NCBI RefSeq assembly: GCF_024347575.1
Contig: NZ_AP025503.1
Span: forward strand, 248,001-312,000
DNA from: Vibrio pelagius
GTDB lineage: Bacteria; Pseudomonadota; Gammaproteobacteria; Enterobacterales; Vibrionaceae
Reading direction: 5' to 3'
DNA length: 64,000 bases
The first letter of the stretch is position 1; each line of letters opens with the position of its first letter. This document shows positions 60,907 through 64,000 of the stretch, piece after piece. Below the pieces are notes generated by a model. It saw nothing but the letters and a program-made list of their open reading frames with translations. It was not told where the DNA came from and did not search any database. A program made the translations under genes and the position numbers.

Positions 60907-62120
60907 GTAGTAAAAAAAGGTGGTTTGCCAGTGCTATCACGCTGGCGGCCTCACTGGTTTTTACGTCCGCTCAAGCCTCCAGTCAACCAGAGAAACAACC
61001 TAAAGACTCTGCGTTTGTTCCCTTCTACTTCAGCACTGAAACTATGGGCAATACCTTTGGTGGTGCTGGTGTCGCAAAAGGGGTAGGGCAGCCACAAGCC
61101 GCCCTGTTTGGTACTGCTCTTTATTCCGATAAAGACAGCTATGTCGTCTTCTTGTCCGCTTTTAACTATGCGTTATCGCAGAGTCTCCTGTTTAGTACTC
61201 AAATGTACCAAGCTCGTTTTAATGACAACCCGTATTATCTCGGTGAACAGGGCAGCAATGGCTCTTCCGATCTGGATAACACCGTCACTGACGGCTACGA
61301 ACAGAACTACCAAGCGGAGTTTAAATATCTGCTGCCTTGGGGCAATGTGGCTGAGCATGGTTTGCTGGGCGCGTTTCAGCCGATTAAAAATGTCAGCTTT
61401 GCCTCTCCATTAGAGTCTGGTGTGAGTTCGATTCTTTTTACACCGTTTTACACCTCTCGTGATCTCAAAGAGCTCAACCAAACCGAGAAAGCCACCGGCT
61501 TCAAGTTAAGCTTTGATTGGGATAACCGAGACAGCACTCACAACCCGACTAAAGGCTCTCACTCTTTGCTAGAGCTGACCACAGGCGCTGACGATTGGTC
61601 CGAAGATGACCCTTGGTTTAAGTGGTCATTTCAAAACAGCCAATACTTCGCATTAGGCCCACTTGGAGATTGGTTTGATCAACAAGTCCTCGCATTTGAC
61701 TTCTATACTGCGGATACACCAACGTGGGATGACTGTTCTGATCAGGTGTGTGCTCGTCCGCCTGAAACGGAACAAGCACGCCTTGGTGGTCTATATCGAC
61801 TTAGAGGCTATACCGGTGGTCGGTTTCATGGTCGCTCTGCGGTTCATTACTCCGCGGAGTATCGAGTATTACCTGAATGGCAGCCATTGGAAGATATTCC
61901 TCTGATTAATTACTACGATCTACCTTGGTGGCAGTGGGTTGTTTTTGCCGAAGCAGGGCGAGTGGCCGATGAGTACGATGTAAAAACCCTGCACTCTGAT
62001 ATGAAGTGGAGTTTAGGTGGAGCGGTACGCTTTCAGGTAGAGGGCGTCGTGGTACGAGCTGAATTAGCCCGCGGCGGCGATGAAGGCACCTTTAGGATCA
62101 TGATAAACCAACCCTTCTAA
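60903..62120 (+). CDS. Omp85-like (BamA/TamA barrel) surface protein without POTRA
   Basis: 405 aa, GTG start overlapping the alr stop (GTGA). A signal peptide (cleavage near Ala24) is followed by a barrel of alternating strands with the Omp85 RGY-type motif in YRLRGYTGGRFHGRSA (about 297-312) and a closing Phe (MINQPF). There is no POTRA repeat, so it resembles the stand-alone bacterial surface antigen barrel group. Two Cys at CSDQVC could pair. Coupling to alr suggests shared expression but not a known joint function. Transport or insertion role is unproven. Confidence 0.75.
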   Translation: MSSKKRWFASAITLAASLVFTSAQASSQPEKQPKDSAFVPFYFSTETMGNTFGGAGVAKGVGQPQAALFGTALYSDKDSYVVFLSAFNYALSQSLLFSTQMYQARFNDNPYYLGEQGSNGSSDLDNTVTDGYEQNYQAEFKYLLPWGNVAEHGLLGAFQPIKNVSFASPLESGVSSILFTPFYTSRDLKELNQTEKATGFKLSFDWDNRDSTHNPTKGSHSLLELTTGADDWSEDDPWFKWSFQNSQYFALGPLGDWFDQQVLAFDFYTADTPTWDDCSDQVCARPPETEQARLGGLYRLRGYTGGRFHGRSAVHYSAEYRVLPEWQPLEDIPLINYYDLPWWQWVVFAEAGRVADEYDVKTLHSDMKWSLGGAVRFQVEGVVVRAELARGGDEGTFRIMINQPF

Positions 62121-62185
62121 AGTGTATTTTTTCGCGCAATTGAGCCTAAAAAAGCTTTTGGCCTATGGTAGGTCTAAAGCACTAG

Positions 62186-62221
62186 TAATAAGAGCGGTTG
62201 AGGGACATACCACTCTTATTA
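62186..62221. terminator. Bidirectional hairpin between the barrel gene and yjbQ
   Basis: AATAAGAGCGGT ... ACCACTCTTATT, 12 bp with one G-T pair, between convergent genes; no long T-run. Confidence 0.55.
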
Positions 62222-62235
62222 TCGTGTTGTCTGTG

Positions 62236-62655
62236 CTACTCACCTTGAATAGTCACAATCACAGTACGGCTCCCACCGAAATCACGGTGTTCACCTAAGT
62301 AAATGCCCTGCCATGTTCCTAAAGCTAATCGACCATTGGTAATCGGGATTGTCACACTATTGCCCAGAAGCGATGCTTTAATGTGAGCAGGCATGTCATC
62401 GTCGCCCTCATACGTATGACGATAGTAGGGTGCTCTTTCAGGTACATAACGATTAAAATGCGACTCCATATCCGCACGTACGGTAGGATCAGCATTCTCG
62501 TTAAGGGTTAAGCTTGCAGAGGTATGTTGGATAAATAAGTGTAATAAACCAACAGTTGGACAATTAATGTCGTTGATGTGTTGTTCAATTTCATCAGTGA
62601 TGAGATGAAATCCACGCTTTCGTGCATTGAGGTGAATAGTCTTCTGAAACCACAT
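62236..62655 (-). CDS. yjbQ: YjbQ family protein
   Basis: 139 aa of the YjbQ/UPF0047 family. The conserved [17 protein letters not shown] run (about 46-62) and the C-terminal [12 protein letters not shown] supply His residues thought to form an active site. E. coli YjbQ shows weak secondary thiamine-phosphate synthase activity; the true role is unsettled. Single gene, divergent from pgi. Confidence 0.9.
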   Translation of the reverse strand: MWFQKTIHLNARKRGFHLITDEIEQHINDINCPTVGLLHLFIQHTSASLTLNENADPTVRADMESHFNRYVPERAPYYRHTYEGDDDMPAHIKASLLGNSVTIPITNGRLALGTWQGIYLGEHRDFGGSRTVIVTIQGE

Positions 62656-62980
62656 ATAGCATCCTCTATAATGTATTTGGCAAAAAAGCGGTTTAACGCT
62701 ATCTTTTGAACTTGAATTTATAAGGTTTAGTTCACACTTCTACAGTGTATAACCGAAATCAGCGTCAGTGAGTGGTTCACAAAAACGAACCGTGATTTAT
62801 CTCAAGGCGCTGATGATTATATACGGCATAATACGTCGTGAAAAAAAATTACATAGAATCTTTCAGTGATGATGAAATCTTTGTCGTCACCGAGTCATAG
62901 AGCTTTTGCCTAATCGGGGGTTCTCTTATCACATTAATGATATTGAGAATAAAACCTAAAGTAACATCGGGATAGTTACC
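62656..62980 (+). promoter_or_regulatory. yjbQ-pgi intergenic region
   Basis: 325 nt between divergent starts. An inverted GGTTC ... GAACC pair (about 62774-62791) may be an operator. A small hairpin GTAAC-N9-GTTAC (62961-62979) lies directly before the pgi ATG and holds the only purine-rich ribosome-site candidate (CGGGAT) in its loop. Nothing coding was seen. Confidence 0.35.
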
Positions 62981-64000
62981 ATGTTGAAAAATATCAACCC
63001 AACGCAAACACAAGCGTGGAAATCTCTAACTGCACACTTTGAATCTGCTCAAGATATGGATCTAAAAGAGCTATTCGCTCAAGATGCAAAGCGTTTTGAT
63101 GCGTTCTCTACTCGCTTCGGTTCAGACATCTTAGTCGACTACTCTAAGAACCTTATCGATGCAGAAACAATGCAGCACCTATTCGCACTTGCTAATGAGA
63201 CAGAAGTGAAATCTGCAATCGAAGCAATGTTCAAAGGTGACGCAATCAACCAAACTGAAGGCCGTTCAGTTCTTCACACTGCTCTGCGTAACCGCAGCGA
63301 CAAGCCAGTAATGGTTGATGGTAAAGATGTAATGCCTGCTGTAAATGCTGTTTTGGCAAAAATGGAACTCTTCACACACCGCATCGTATCGGGTGAGTGG
63401 AAAGGTTACACAGGTAAAGAGATCACTGATGTTGTAAACATTGGTATCGGTGGTTCGGATCTAGGTCCATACATGGTGACGGAAGCTCTAACACCATACA
63501 AAACCCGTCTAAACATGCACTTCGTTTCAAACGTTGATGGTACTCACATCGTTGAAACACTGAAGAAAGTAAACCCAGAAACAACACTGTTCCTAGTAGC
63601 TTCTAAAACGTTTACCACTCAAGAAACAATGACCAATGCACACTCTGCACGTGATTGGTTCCTAGCAGAAGCGGGTGATGAAGCGCATGTTGCTAAGCAC
63701 TTCGCAGCGCTATCTACTAACGCAACGGCAGTCGCTGAGTTTGGTATCGATACAGACAACATGTTCGAATTCTGGGACTGGGTTGGCGGTCGTTACTCTC
63801 TATGGTCTGCAATCGGTCTATCGATCTCACTGTCTGTCGGTTTCGACAACTTTGTTGAGCTTCTTGAAGGTGCTCACGACATGGATAATCACTTTGCTTC
63901 AACTGAGTTTGAAAGCAACATTCCAGTTATCCTTGCGCTAATCGGTATTTGGTACAACAACTTCCACGGCGCTGAGTCTGAAGCAATTTTACCTTACGAC
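62981..64000 (+). CDS. pgi: Glucose-6-phosphate isomerase (partial, runs off the window)
   Basis: The first 340 of about 550 codons. Interconverts glucose- and fructose-6-phosphate. Family text present: [14 protein letters not shown] near 145-160, the [11 protein letters not shown] phosphate-binding run near 206-217, and [15 protein letters not shown] near 265-280. The catalytic Glu and Lys near the C-terminus lie beyond the window. The ATG at 62981 is the canonical start. Confidence 0.97.
   Translation, partial: MLKNINPTQTQAWKSLTAHFESAQDMDLKELFAQDAKRFDAFSTRFGSDILVDYSKNLIDAETMQHLFALANETEVKSAIEAMFKGDAINQTEGRSVLHTALRNRSDKPVMVDGKDVMPAVNAVLAKMELFTHRIVSGEWKGYTGKEITDVVNIGIGGSDLGPYMVTEALTPYKTRLNMHFVSNVDGTHIVETLKKVNPETTLFLVASKTFTTQETMTNAHSARDWFLAEAGDEAHVAKHFAALSTNATAVAEFGIDTDNMFEFWDWVGGRYSLWSAIGLSISLSVGFDNFVELLEGAHDMDNHFASTEFESNIPVILALIGIWYNNFHGAESEAILPYD

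Overview
The window looks like the main chromosome of a Vibrio, most likely of the Harveyi clade. Evidence is motX (a component of the sodium-driven polar flagellum) behind a sigma28-type promoter, a large identical tRNA-Gly/tRNA-fMet array, FrdABCD fumarate reductase, an INDY-type dicarboxylate carrier, and a gene order from groESL to alr that largely parallels the 92-95 minute region of the E. coli map. The species call is inference; no 16S or other species marker is present.

Layout. (1) 1-12.7 kb is accessory: two unrecognised genes, one with a ubiquitin-like C-terminal segment, ending in an IS481 remnant; a small PD-(D/E)XK-like DUF6998 protein; an outer-membrane barrel protein; and a cyclic-di-GMP block (PAS-GGDEF-EAL, Cache-GGDEF, then a CHASE histidine kinase, a single-domain receiver and a receiver-GGDEF-EAL protein in one run). 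Gene-poor stretches of 550-825 nt separate them. (2) 13.0-19.5 kb: gpmM, a MATE exporter, groES-groEL with a sigma32-like promoter, intergenic palindromic repeats and a secreted repeat protein. (3) 19.5-28.8 kb: mgtC-like gene, a MITE-like element, the EF-P system (epmB, efp, epmA), an SPFH protein and frdABCD. (4) 28.8-34.4 kb: DMT exporter, DASS carrier, psd, rsgA, orn. (5) 34.5-37.0 kb: nine tRNA-Gly(GCC) and five tRNA-fMet genes, two tRNA pseudogenes, and an AT-rich gap with clustered DnaA boxes at the position of E. coli datA. (6) 37.0-47.8 kb: queG divergent from tsaE-amiB-mutL-miaA-hfq-hflX-hflK-hflC. (7) 48-64 kb: purA, motX, a periplasmic amidohydrolase, rnr-rlmB, rpsF-rpsR-rplI (no priB), a DUF481 protein, dnaB-alr-Omp85-like barrel, yjbQ and the first 340 codons of pgi.

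How they work together. EpmB and EpmA make and attach beta-lysine to Lys34 of EF-P. TsaE, MiaA and QueG serve tRNA modification next to a tRNA array. HflK/HflC control FtsH, and Hfq and HflX act in RNA regulation and ribosome rescue. FrdABCD and the dicarboxylate carrier fit anaerobic succinate and fumarate metabolism. The accessory end is dominated by cyclic-di-GMP signalling. The candidates I consider most worth checking are the datA-like DnaA-box cluster, the truncated ubiquitin-like operon, the tRNA pseudogene pair, the hfq leader, the hexanucleotide repeat inside psd, and the missing priB.
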